NCBI RefSeq assembly: GCF_963678635.1
Contig: NC_087070.1
Location: 9,458,539-9,522,538, forward strand
Source: Symsagittifera roscoffensis
Lineage: Eukaryota > Xenacoelomorpha > Acoela > Convolutidae
Direction: 5' to 3'
Length of the DNA: 64,000 bases
A program made the translations under genes and the position numbers. The notes under the pieces are model-generated. The model saw only the letters and a program-made list of their open reading frames with translations, had not been told where the DNA came from and ran no database searches. Of this stretch, positions 1 to 11,159 are shown one piece after another. Each line of letters opens with the position of its first letter. Positions within the stretch are counted from its first letter, which is position 1.

Positions 1-512
1 ATTTATCGCGCCTTGTTGAAGACTGGTAATGATCACTGCCTCATCTGTACAAAGCATAACACAAAAATTATCACACCATGAGGGCAGAGCTTCAAGACAA
101 ACATCTTGATTATCAGCTGTTATCCTCTTTACGAGTTGCGGTGTACATTTTTTTGGACTCTTCTCAGTAGTTCAGAAATTTGGTGGTGCTTTTTATTTAC
201 ATGTTTGACCAAAAGGACTAAATGTATTGAGATTGTTTCGTCAAAGAATACAAGCTCTTATGTATAGTCAATCGAAAAGTGCATAGCTCCTAAGTCAATT
301 GCTCTCATAGTGGTGAGCTGTTGTACGGGAAACTTCTGTGAACTTTTAACAAACATACAACTCGCAAGAAAAGTTTTAGAAATCGGTTTCAATCAGTATT
401 TGAGTCATATCGGTTTCAATCAGTGAAACAACATTCTCAATCAATCAGTAGTTCTGAGAAGCAAAGGTGCTTCTTGCCTGTATGTATAACCCCCAGTGCT
501 ATATGATTTCAG
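1..512. other. AT-rich spacer, no gene seen
   Basis: I see no coding signal here. A short direct repeat of about 16 bases (ATCGGTTTCAATCAGT) occurs twice near 380-425. Confidence 0.5.
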
Positions 513-606
513 ATTGTCTCATCCATAGATACGAGTTCAAGTGTACCGGGAACCTTGTTGCTCGTCGGGGCTCTCCGTCGGTCATTTGGCCGACAACGGC
601 ACAAAC
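513..606 (+). pseudogene. BEL/Pao integrase shard
   Basis: Translating across one frame change gives a run resembling the integrase segment found intact at about 34615-34725: IVSSIDTSSSV, then LVARRGSPSVIW, then a remnant of the DNGTN motif. The second catalytic Asp region is shifted by a missing base. This is a tiny fragment with no flanking element structure visible, independent of the three larger fragments to its right. It is a dead relic; only the family assignment is meaningful. Confidence 0.55.
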
Positions 607-978
607 TAAATAGGAGCCGAGAAAAAACTCTCAATATTTAAACAGTCGTGAAGCTGGCAAAAAATGTATATCTCATTTTGACTCTCCTGCAGCCCAGCAT
701 TAAGATCTTTTCTGTGTACGACTTGTTGGGTGTTGTAAGAAATAATTCTACGCTTTGATAGGTAATAAGAATCTCACTACAGAACTTCTCGAAACAAATT
801 ACTGATTAGTAGAATAATCACTGAAAGCTCATAATATCAGTAAGTGCAAGACCAATATGTGTCAGGTGTTGATCTCTTATCATCATTTGGTAGACCCAAT
901 AGCTCTAGTATACCTTCTCTCTCTTTCCACAATTGATTGCAATATAAACGAGCGGAAAGCTATACCAACGCAAAATGT
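607..978. other. AT-rich spacer
   Basis: No gene or clear element is visible before the first copy of the large repeated block begins near 979. Confidence 0.5.
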
Positions 979-1617
979 CCATTATGTCCTCAATTTTATC
1001 AACTTCCTAATTGACTTTGAGACAACCGATGTGCTTTCAGTCATGTGTGCATTTTTCAAAAGAGTTTGTTTTTATGTATGTATGACAAACATCGGAAGAT
1101 AGGGATTTATGACTATCTAATACTTCCCCCACAATTAAATTTCAGTTTTGGCAGAACTCGTTTTACTTTTACGCTTATAAATTATAATGAAACTTTGCAT
1201 GGTGAACAATCTAAGTCTTGTAAGCCTGTTTGCTCTTCATATCTTACCTCGTATCATGACGCAGGTTTTCGGCCCCCTACTGACCAAAGGGTCCCCGATT
1301 GTACTATTTTGAGATATCCATACTTGGTTTTGGCCCTAAAAGTTTTCTAATGGCGCCTTTGAAGACAATATATAATTTTTTTGAGGGGGGAGCACGCGCC
1401 AAAAAGTCAAAAATTGCCTTCAATCGTCTTTTTTGGCCTTTTGTTTCTTCAAATCTTTGGCTGCGGATAGAAAATTTGCTGGAAATGGAGTCTTTATTAT
1501 GATTTAGGAGAACTCACAAAATCAGTTTGGTCGACATAAAGGTAAAAAGTGGACAAACTGGAAAAAAGCCGGATTGACCATTTATCCATGCATAACTTAA
1601 CATGAACATGCTTTTTC

Positions 1618-1840
1618 GGCTCTTTTCCAGTCCTTCTCACCCCACTTTCAAATTCAACTTTGAAAAGCTTATTTAACCTTGTCATAATGCAATGAAATTT
1701 GGCGTGGTGAACAAATCATTAACTGTGAACAGATTTGTTCTTCATACTTTACAGCGTAACATCACGCATTTAGCCGTAATAACACGTAAAACAAATATAA
1801 AACTCGGTATTTTGCAAGGTGGGGGGACTGGAAAAGAGCC
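1618..1840. mobile_element. TIR/MITE-like element with 8-bp target duplication
   Basis: The segment begins GGCTCTTTTCCAGTCC and ends with its exact reverse complement, a perfect 16-bp terminal inverted repeat. Immediately outside both ends is the octamer GCTTTTTC (1610-1617 and 1841-1848). An 8-bp duplication fits hAT or Merlin-type transposition. The 223-bp interior has no coding capacity. Related sequence in the opposite orientation occurs at 21314-21526 and 23267-23480, and degraded ends occur near 11983 and 21651. Confidence 0.75.
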
Positions 1841-1898
1841 GCTTTTTCACTGTGCGTATTACATTAACTTACGGGGGGTTAAAAATACTCTATCCCCC

Positions 1899-1996
1899 CT
1901 CTCTCTATTTCTCTCTCGCTCTCTTTCTCTCTCGCGCGCTCTCTTTCTCTCTTATCTCTCGGTGTGCGTGTGTATGTTTGTGTATGCGTGCGTGTG
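1899..1996. repeat. TC-rich then TG-rich microsatellite
   Basis: A run of TCTC units with CG interruptions grades into a GTGTG run. The same array is found in copy 3 at about 13641-13743. Reading frames through it are low-complexity artefacts. Confidence 0.9.
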
Positions 1997-2439
1997 AGGT
2001 GAGGGGGTTTGAATGCTAAAGACAAAAAACACAATTTAAATAGGGATTTCTCAGTTCGAGACCCAGAAAAAAGTGAAAGGCGGAAGCTTGTAGAACGCAT
2101 ACTGCTGTCATACATCTCATAACGAACACAGTAATTGAAAACTGGTTCCCAAGTAACACCTCTTTAGTAAAAAAAAAACGTTGGGGTCGATTGATAGATC
2201 CCTTCGTTTCAATTAGTAAATTATAGGTCCCGCTTAACTTTATCATAGTATCATAGATCATAAAGGTCGATTTGGCTTTAGAATAAACATGATATTTATA
2301 TAAACAGACAAATTAAGAAATAATGTTTACTTAGAAAAGATCACATTTTATGCACAACTGTTCATCTATTGTTATTTTTGATAGCTTGTTTTTAGCCGTT
2401 CATCGGTCTCTGTGGTCTAGTCTACTCCGCTGACCGTAC

Positions 2440-3130
2440 TCGCCGTCTCGCCGCTATTGAACTAAACGTTGAGCATCCCATCATTTTAGATAGCCGACAT
2501 CTACTCGTAACGATGCTTTTAACATTTATTCACCAAAAAATATCGCCAAAGTGTTGATTATCTGCGTGCTGTTATACAATTAGAGAACGTTGTATTGGGG
2601 CTCCTTACTGCCGTTCGTTCAATAAAACACCATTCCATTCCGTGTTCTGCCGAAAACGAAAAGTTAAGGTAATTACGCCAATGTTGGCTGACCTTCCGCC
2701 CGAGCGACTAGGTTACCGACAACTGCCATTAGCGAACTGTGGAGTAGGTTACATCTGCTCGTTCCACGTAACGATTCGACGAAGCTCAGAGAAACGCTGG
2801 GGCTTCTCATTCACGTGTTTGACGACACTTGCCGTTCATCTAGAGTTTGTTCCGTCAATGTATACAAGTTCCTGTGTAATGGGAATAGAATACTTCGTTG
2901 CTCGGCGAGGAACGTCTTCCGTCATCTGGTAGGACAATGGTACCAATTTCGTTGGCTCGGCCAAAAAGCTTATTTCGTACCAAATCCTCCGATCTTAACA
3001 ATCTCGAAGCGTTAACGCCAAAAAACTTCCTACTTGGACACCGTGCAAGTAGCTTTCCGTCACTAGTTTTTGAGCAAAACTTCAATCATCAAACGCGCTA
3101 CATCCGAGCGCAATTCTACGCAATGCCATC
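2440..3130 (+). pseudogene. Decayed BEL/Pao integrase (copy 1)
   Basis: The translation follows the integrase of the intact element at 26295-35857: an HPIILDSRH-like segment, the CRKRK end of the zinc-binding region, then LADLPPERLGY, RRSSEKRWGF, FTCLTTLAVHLE and VARRGTSSVIW. The first catalytic Asp is lost (GVGYIC where the intact element has GVDYFG). A TAG follows the VIW segment. The part coding for the region around the catalytic Glu is deleted, joining directly to an LEALTPKNFLLGH segment. It diverges substantially from the intact element, so it comes from a related but different lineage. Confidence 0.8.
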
Positions 3131-4865
3131 TCGACTCGGGAGCGGAGGACGTTTATCAGGGGTAACTATGTGTCTGTTTTAAAATTATAAAGTATCAAAT
3201 TTTTTGGGTCAGTTTTTAGAAAAAATTTTAATTAAAACTAAGAAAACCTTATAACCTTAGGAGCTAGTATTTAAACTAAATTGACTCTTGTTTTGGTTTT
3301 GCTTAACTTTGTTTGTTGGCCGTAGTTAATGAAAATTTTTTCTGTTCAGCTCCACCTTATTCCAATGAATTATGGTACATTGAATTGTTCACAAAAATGT
3401 TCACGTTGGTGTGGTTTGAAATGTTCAACTTCCGCAGTTGCTAAAAGCCATGAAAGTTCAGGAATAAAAACGGATTGTTCGAATTATGTGAAAAAAGTTA
3501 CCAAATATTCTGGAAACTTTGAATTCAAATTTTATTTTGAGTTTTTCCCGACCATTTAAACGACCGTTCTTTTTGTCATAGGAATAGGAGGGGATGTAGC
3601 TTTTACTATTTTTCTGTCTTATAATATTCTGCTGGGAAGTAGTGAAGAGATGGTGGGGAAAAATGTTTTCCTATGCTTGCCGAGAAAAGGGTACACTGCC
3701 CAATGCTCGCTGTCCGTTTCGAATTTGTCCGACACTTGAGTGGTTGCTCTTCATGACCGTTCCGGATTGTTTAAATTAATTTAGGATATTGTTTCGCTTA
3801 AAGTGTTTAAGTTTTGAGTGACTCTGCTAAAAGGGAAAAAAACTATAATAAAATTTAAGTTGTTTTTTAAGAAGGGTAAAACAGGACAAAAATGAAGTTT
3901 TTCCAACCGTCTATTTGAGCGGAAAAGTGTCACTAACAAAAGCAAGCAGGCTCAACTGAAACAATTTTAATCTCTTATCATTTTATCCAATTTTAGTCTC
4001 CTATTCAATCTCTTATCCTCCGTTTAATTAGGAGACAGACATTTGCATTTTATTGAATTTTATTTAAGAAAAATCATTCTTTAGTTTAACTGGGAGAACT
4101 CCAGTTAAACCTAAAAAAAATAAATATTCAACCTGCCTAAATAACCTTAAAATTCGAGCTGATGGGGATTCATTTGTTTTCAAAGTCAAAAAGATAGACA
4201 CACTCCGCCTGACTGGCGTCGTCGATTAATGCTCAGTTCCCTCGATCATCCGATAAACTTAAGTTTGAATTTTAGCCTTCTTACAACGCGTATAACACTG
4301 AAAGTGTAAAAAAATTGTTCTTAAGTCTAAACGTTGGATATTTGTATTTTGTTTTAGAGTTTCAAGTTAAGTTGTTTTCTTGCAACTCAAAAAGTCATTC
4401 TCACCTTGAAGTGTGAAAAGTTTAGACCAGATAAGTGTCCACTCGGAGCTTATTGTAAGCAATTAAAACAATAGCCTTTTATACTAAAATAGCATCTCCA
4501 AAACTACCACTCAAATTTCATTTTGTTGATGGGGCAGTTTGTTGCTGATGGCGGTAAGCATTTGCTGCAACTTTTTGCGAATCGGATGATTATTCGTTAG
4601 GTGTCGATAATTTGTGATGTAATTGATTTAGGGATCACTTTGTCTGCTTTTTTGTCTTTGTTCATCACTTATTGGGGATCGATTTAACAGTGTTCAGAAA
4701 GGTATTGAAAATGGATTGGAGTAAAAATTAAAATTGAGACAAGTTTAATGATATCAACGACAAAGGAGGATATCAATTGTGGAAGGAGAGTAAAGAAGAT
4801 TCTGATCAGATATTGTCCTAAACAGAAAATTCGAGCTTGGAATGGAATATATAGCTTTAGATTCA
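3131..4865. other. Non-coding part of repeated block
   Basis: A 76-codon open frame at 3329-3559 is also open in copies 2 and 3, but the copies are so similar that this says nothing about selection. I see no domain, RNA gene or element ends here. Confidence 0.5.
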
Positions 4866-5110
4866 ATCATTGCACTGATGGCAATGTAGTTTTTGTCAAT
4901 TTGTAACATGGAGGTCTTGTCGACATAGTGGACAAGGAAATTTTTTCATCCAAAAATTTGATTGGGCTTTCCGTTTAAGGTAACAATGGATGCAAACTTT
5001 GTAAAAAAACTGGTTTTGGTACTGTTCACGATGAACTCTCATATGCATTTTTTTAATGCTTAAAGCATATAGGGCATTCGGAATTCTATTTTTGCTTTAA
5101 TGATATGTTT
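4866..5110 (-). pseudogene. Relic of Cys-rich zinc-finger ORF
   Basis: The minus strand gives short Cys/His pieces in broken frames: ECPICFKH, VCIHCYLKRK and FPCPLCRQDLHVTN. These echo the intact ORF at 10558-10776, which has VCTSCYKK and CPICRHLIHIKN. The same relic recurs near 9060-9240 and 17290-17480. A further QPPHLVFTDC piece lies near 8770 and 16990. It appears to be a decayed multi-module zinc-binding gene carried inside the repeat. Function unknown. Confidence 0.5.
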
Positions 5111-5610
5111 GCAGTTCTTTTTAAATGCGGGAAATTGTTTGTTTGCTCCATTGTGTTTAACTGAATTGGTATTTCCTTCACTTCGAAAGTTGTGAATGCT
5201 GTCAAAATATTCACATGAATTTCTATTATGTTAAATAGAGATTTTTTCTTTTTTGCCTGTTATATGGTCGCAATAAAAATAACAATTTGTGGGTAAATGT
5301 AAAACAAGATAATTCTAAAAGCAAAAGTTACCCCCCATATATTACTAAATTTTACTTGTGAATGACAAATTGGGCATAGAGTTTTGCAGTTATTTGCACG
5401 TATGGCACTAGGGGCCAGCTGAAAGCTCTGGAGAGACCTGTTTGATTATTTTAATATTGATTATTTTCGAACCATACAAAAAAACTCAACACAAAGCCAA
5501 TAGCACCAAGCAAAAGCGAGAAAACGTAAGCATAGCGGATTCCATTGTCTAAAAAATACACACAATAAGTATATTGAATCTTTGTTCCAATGCCAAAAAA
5601 CTTTTAAAAA

Positions 5611-6155
5611 AACTTTTCCTAAGTGTACAACTCTTCCCCGAGACAAATTAGGGACTAGCCGCTTCGGCAGGGGAGTTTTCTACAACCTGGTCTATCGATT
5701 AAACCCTTAATCCCAAATCTGGATGGGTAGTTTTTGAGGAAATCGGAAAGATTTGAAAAAAGGCCAAAAAAGTCAAAAAAGTGACTTTTCCCAAGTTTAT
5801 AGCTCTTCCCCTAGGCAAGTTAAGGACCAGCCGCTTGTGCGGGGGAGTTTCCTACAACCTGGTCTATCAATTAAACCCTTAATTCCAAATCTGGATGGGT
5901 AGTTTTTGAGGAAATCGATAATTTCCGAAAAAATAGGCAAAAAAATCAAAAAAGTGACTTTTCCTAAGTCTATAGCTCTTCCCCTAAGCAAATTAGGGAT
6001 CAGCCGCTTGTGCATGGGAGTTTCTTACAACCTGGTCTATCGATTAAACCCTTAATCCCAAATCTGGACGGGTAGTTTTTGAGGAAATCGAAAATTTCCG
6101 AAAAAATGGGCGAAAAGTGAAAAAAGTACCGAGTTGTGAAGCTTTTCTAAGACCG
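5611..6155. repeat. ~172-bp tandem repeat, copy 1
   Basis: Three successive units share CTCTTCCCC, CCTGGTCTATC and AAACCCTTAAT landmarks, at spacings of 172 and 173 bp (CTCTTCCCC at 5631, 5803 and 5976), with a partial fourth unit. The homologous arrays lie at 9769-10310 and 18001-18530. Confidence 0.85.
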
Positions 6156-6365
6156 TAGGGGGTGGGGTAGGGTAAAAATTGCCCTAAATTTTATGCAGGC
6201 AGGTAGGTGAAACGCTACTGAATCCATTGGTACCATTTTTATGAGAATCTGACGGGTTGTTTTTTGGGAAAGCGAATTTTTCGAAGAAGCGTCTAAAAAA
6301 AAAACAAAAAAAACCAGATCTCATCTGAAAAAAAAAAAACGTTTTCATAATACCTGTTTAATGAA

Positions 6366-6650
6366 TCAATGTATACAAGTTCCTCTGTAAGGGGAATAGA
6401 ATACTTCGTTGCTCGGCGAGGAACGTCTTCCGTCATCTGGTAGGACAATGGTGCCAATTTCGTTGGCTCGGCCAAAAAGCCGATTTTGTACCAAATCCTC
6501 CGATCTTAACAATCTCGAAGCGTTAACGCCAAAAAACTTCCTACTTGGACACCGTGCAAGTAGCTTTCCGTCACTAGTTTTTGAGAAAAACTTCAATCAT
6601 CAAAAGCGCTACATCCGAGCGCAACTCTACGCAATGCCATCTCGACTCGG
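6366..6650 (+). pseudogene. Decayed BEL/Pao integrase fragment (copy 2)
   Basis: This is the 3' half only of the fragment described for copy 1. It starts at the TSSVRGIEYFVARRG segment, has the same internal deletion and ends in the LEALTPKNFLLGH region. It is non-functional. Confidence 0.75.
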
Positions 6651-9600
6651 GAGCGGAGGACGTTTATCAGGGGTAACTATGTGTCTGTTTTAAAATTATA
6701 AAGTATCAAATTTTTTGGGTCAGTTTTTAGAAAAAAAATTTAATTAAAACTAAGAAAACCTTATAACCTTAGGAGCTAGTATTTGAACTAAATTGACTCT
6801 TGTTTTGGTTTTGCTTAACTTTGTTTGTTGGCCGTAGTTAATGAAAATTTTTTCTGTTCAGCCCCAACTTATTCCAATGAATTATGGTATATTGAATTGT
6901 TCACAAAAATGTTCACGTTGGTGTGGTTTGAAATGTTCAACTTCCGCAGTTGCTAAAAGCCATGAAAGTTCAGGAATAAAAATGGATTGTTCGAATTATG
7001 TGAAAAAAGTTACCAAATATTCTGGAAACTTTGAATTCAAATTTTATTTTGAGTTTTTCCCGACCATTTAAACGACCGTTCTTTTTGTCATAGGAATAGG
7101 AGGGGATGTAGCTTTTATTATTTTTCTGTCTTATAATATTCTGCTGGGAAGTAGTGAAGAGAAGGTGGGGAAAAATGTTTTCCTATGCTTGCCGAGAAAA
7201 GGGTACACTGCCCAATGCTCGCTGTCCGTTTCGAATTTGTCCGACACTTGAGTGGTTGCTCTTCATGACCGTTCCGGATTGTTTAAATTAATTTAGGATA
7301 TTGTTTCGCTTAAAATGTTAAGTTTTGAGTGACTCTGCTAAAAGGGAAAAAACTATAATAAAATTTAAGTTGTTTTTCAAGAAGGGTAAAACAGGACAAA
7401 AATGAAGTTTTTCCAACCGTCTATTTGAGCGGAAAAGTGTCACTAACAAAAGCAGGCAGGCTCAACTGAAACAATTTTAATCTCTTATCCTTTTATCCAA
7501 TTTTAGTCTCCTATTCAATATCTTATCCTCCGTTTAATTAGGACACAGACATTTGCATTTTATTGAATTTTATTTAAGAAAAATCATTCTTTAGTTTAAC
7601 TGGGAGAACTCCAGTTAAACCTAAAAAAAATAAATATTCAACCTGCCTAAATAACCTTAAAATTCGAGCTGATGGGGATTCATTTGTTTTCAAAGTCAAA
7701 AAGATAGACACACTCCGCCTGACTGGCGTCGTCGATAAATGCTCAGTTCCCTCGATCATCCGATAAACTTAAGTTTGAATTTTAGCCTTCTTACAATGCG
7801 TATAACACTGAAAAGGTAAAAAAATTGTTCTTAAGTCTAAACGTTGGATATTTGTATTTTGTTTTAGAGTTTCAAGTTAAGTTGTTTACTTGCAACTCAA
7901 AAAGTCATTCTCACCTTGAAGTGTGAAAAAGTTTAGACCAGATAAGTGTCCACTCAGAGCTTATGTAAGCAATTAAAACAATAGCCTTTTATACTAAAAT
8001 AGCATCTCCAAAACTACAACTCACCCCCTTTCTTAGATGAACTGTTGTGAATGCAATACCTCAATAAGGTATTGCTTGAAGCATTATAAAAAAAACATAT
8101 CACATGTTTAAGGTTAAAATGAGCTTTAAAAAATTAAAGATATTATTTAGACAAGCTTTCAAGTTTCTTCTCTAAGTCCAAATCAAAATCTTTTAAGATC
8201 TTTATCTTTTTTCAGCAGCCCCTAGTTGTTTCTGCATTTTCTGTTTTGCCCTTTTTTAGGTTTGTTTTTTTTATCGCATATTTTCATATTTTCCAATGAG
8301 TTTGCTAGTTGGTCCACGTCCCACGTCCTGTTGATTGTGGCGATATTTTAAGCGTTTGCTCAGCAAAAGCTACAGAATTTACTGCTACTGGGGTTTGCAT
8401 TGTTTCTCTTTGGAAGAGAAAATTGTGTAAAAACCTAATAAACAATTATTAAATCTGCTGTGAAAATTTTATTTCGTAGAATCGGAGAAATCAAATTTCA
8501 TTTTGTTGATGGGGCAGTTTGTTGCTGATGGCCGTAAGCATTTGCTGCAACTTTTTGCGAATCGGATGATTATTCGTTAGGTGGCGATTATTTGTGATGT
8601 AATTGATTTAGGGATCACTTTGTCTGCTTTTTTGTCTTTTCATGGCATACATCGCACAGTGAGTAATGAAAAAGAAAAAGGTTTAGACTGGTGTACGGCA
8701 ACTTTGAGAATTTGTACGTATTGAGCGAAGATTTCCTTCATTATTTTGTCACAGTCTGTAAAAACAAGATGAGGAGGTTGACGTGACAGGTTTGTTTTTT
8801 GTTGTTTTTGAAAATCATTTTAGGTTCATCACTTATTGGGGATCGATTTAAAAGTGTTCAGAAAGGTATTGAAAATGGATTGGAGTAAAAATTAAAATTG
8901 AGACAAGTTTAATGATATCAACGACAAAGGAGGATATCAATTGTGGAAGGAGAGTAAAGAAGATTCTGATCTGATATTGTCCTGAACAGAAAATTCGAGC
9001 TCCAAATGGAATATATAGCTTTAGATTCAATCATTGCACTGATGGCAATGTAGTTTTTGTCAATTTGTAACATGGAGGTCTTGTCGACATAGTGGACAAG
9101 GAAATTTGTTCATCCAAAAATTTGATTGGGATTTCCGTTTAAGGTAACAATGGATGCAAACTTTGTAAAAAAACTGGTTTTGGTACTGTTCACGATGAAC
9201 TCTCATATGTATTTTTTTAATGCTTAAAGCATATAGGGCATTCGGAATTCTATTTTTATTTTAATGATATGTTTGCAGTTCTTTTTAAATGCGGGAAATT
9301 GTTTGTTTGCTCCATTGTGTTTAATTGAATTGGTATTTCCTTCACTTCGAAGATGCTGTCAAAATATTCACATGAATTTCTATTATGTTAAATAGAGATT
9401 TTTTCTTTTTTGCCTGTTATATGGTCGCAATAAAAATAACAATTTGTGGGTAAATCTAAAACAGCATAATTCTAAAAGCAAAAGTTACCCCCCATATATT
9501 ACTAAATTTTACTTGTGAATGACAAATTGGGCATAGAGTTTTGCAGTTATTTGCACCTATGGCACTAGGGGCCAGCTGAAAGCTCTGGAGAGACCTGTTT

Positions 9601-9768
9601 GATTATTTTAATATTGATTATTTTCGAACCATACAAAAAAACTCAACACAAAGCCAATAGCACCAAGCAAAAGCGAGAAAACGTAAGCATAGCGGATTCC
9701 ATTGTCTAAAAAATACACACAATAATTATATTGAATCTTTGTTCCAATGCCAAAAAACTTTTAAAAAA

Positions 9769-10310
9769 ACTTTTCCTAGGTGTACAACTCTTCCCTGAGA
9801 CAAATTAGGGACCAGCCGCTTCGGCAGGGGTGTTTTCTACAACCTGGTCTATCGATTAAACCCTTAATCCCAAATCTGGATGGGTAGTTTATGAAGAAAT
9901 CGAAAAAGTTTGAAAAAATGGCCTAAAAACCGAAAAATTGACTATTTCTAAGTGTATAGCTCTTCCCCTAGGCAAGTTAAGGACCAGCCGCTTGTGCGGG
10001 GGAGTTGCCTACAACCTGGTCTATCAATTAAACCCTTAATTCCAAATCTGGATGGGTAGTTTTTGAGGAAATCGATAATTTCCGAAAAAATAGGCAAAAA
10101 AATCAAAAAAAGTGACTTTTCCTAAGTCTATAGCTCTTCCCCTAAGCAAATTAGGGATCAGCCGCTTGTGCATGGGAGTTTTTTACAACATGGTCTATCG
10201 ATTAAACCCTTAATCCCAAATCTGGACGGGTAGTTTTTGAGGAAATCGAAAATTTCCGAAAAAATGGGCAAAAAGTGAAAAAAGTACCGAGTTGTGAAGC
10301 TTTTCTAAGA
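9769..10310. repeat. ~172-bp tandem repeat, copy 2
   Basis: Homologous to 5611-6155, with three units plus a partial unit. It carries the same landmarks with scattered substitutions. Confidence 0.85.
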
Positions 10311-10557
10311 CCGTAGGGGGTGGGGTAGGGTAAAAATTGCCCTAAATTTCATGCAGGCAGGTAGGTAAACGCTACTGAATCCATTGGTACCACTTTTATG
10401 AGAATCTGACGGGTAGTTTTTTGGGAAAACGAATTTTTCAAAAAGCGTCTAAAAAAAAAAAAAAAAAAACCAGATCTCATCTGGAAAAAAAAAACGTTTT
10501 CATAATACCTGTTTAATAAATCAAACAGGAGTATACTAACGTGAGGATGTCGAGCAA

Positions 10558-10776
10558 TTATATGTTCAAATTTTCTTTTTTATTGGTGAGCATTAGTTTA
10601 TTGCAAATGCTACAGAAATCATGTTCTGTCAAATTCTTAATGTGAATTAAATGCCTGCAAATAGGGCACGGGATTTTCGCACATAGGGAACATGCTCTAA
10701 GCTTTAATTTCTTATAACAAGACGTACAAACTAGATGAGGAGGTTGAGGAGGATTGTTTTCATAGATCTTTTTCAT
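10558..10776 (-). CDS. Small Cys-rich zinc-finger-like protein (72 aa)
   Basis: The ORF starts at ATG 10776. It has Cys pairs in the order VCTSC, ACSLC, PCPIC, then a LIHIKN segment and HDFCSIC, a layout expected for a protein binding two zinc ions through CxxC pairs and His. It does not match a canonical RING or C2H2 finger that I can name. The homologous sequence in copy 3 (about 18785-19010) is broken by one extra and one missing T, so this is the only intact version in the window. Related modules in broken frames lie further left on the same strand, so it may be the last surviving module of a larger gene. Expression is unproven. Confidence 0.4.
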   Translation of the reverse strand: MKKIYENNPPQPPHLVCTSCYKKLKLRACSLCAKIPCPICRHLIHIKNLTEHDFCSICNKLMLTNKKENLNI

Positions 10777-11137
10777 CTCATGGAGTATTGAAAATGCTAC
10801 GTCTCAGATTCCCCCAAACATCCCTTCCCCATGTCTTACAATGTTATGTTAAGAATAATTCTGTTTGTCTCTGTTTGATGACTTAATGGTCATGTCAATT
10901 GGACAATGTGAACAAAAACTACTCGTAAAAAATCGCAGGTGGTGGTCGGGGAGAAGATGGGTGCAAATTGAAGCCGGTGGTGATGCGGAGTGGGGGGTTG
11001 TTCTAGCTGCACAATTTGCAGGATAGAAAAAGGCCAAGTTTACTCACAAATCACTGTTTAACACAGTTTAGCATCAAAAACTTGAAAAAAATGTTCAGCA
11101 AAAACCTGAACAACGTAAAAAATTGGCTCTTTTTCCT

Positions 11138-11158
11138 CCCCCCCCCCCCCCCCCCCCC
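11138..11158. repeat. Poly-C tract (21 C)
   Basis: An uninterrupted run of C follows GGCTCTTTTTCCT, which resembles the TIR-element end. In copy 3 the same position is replaced by the assembly gap. Confidence 0.9.
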
Positions 11159-11159
11159 A

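Larger units (their letters stand above)
979..6362. repeat. Large repeated block, copy 1
   Basis: Near-identical over most of its length to 12699 onward, and from about 2855 to 6366-10510. Compared with the other copies it lacks about 465 bp at about 4513 (present at 8028-8493) and about 190 bp at about 4660. Its right end breaks in an A-rich stretch and passes directly into copy 2. It contains a TIR element, a TC/TG microsatellite, a dead BEL integrase fragment, a decayed Cys-rich reading frame and a ~172-bp tandem array. Confidence 0.85.
6366..11158. repeat. Large repeated block, copy 2
   Basis: This copy begins abruptly inside the integrase fragment (equivalent to 14602) and runs to a poly-C tract. 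It matches copy 3 more closely than copy 1, for example TCCTCTGTAAGGGG just after its start. It retains the ~465-bp segment missing from copy 1. Confidence 0.85.

Noticed and set aside
1692-2115. Overlapping ORFs through the TC/TG microsatellite
   Set aside because: Low-complexity Ser/Leu/Arg-Glu translations produced by the simple repeat.
3329-3559. 76-codon ORF open in all three block copies (also 6841-7071 and 15074-15304)
   Set aside because: The copies are too similar for conservation to be informative, and no domain or codon signature is visible.
5611-6155. CRISPR-like array
   Set aside because: The units are contiguous ~172-bp tandem repeats without distinct spacers, in a eukaryotic genome.
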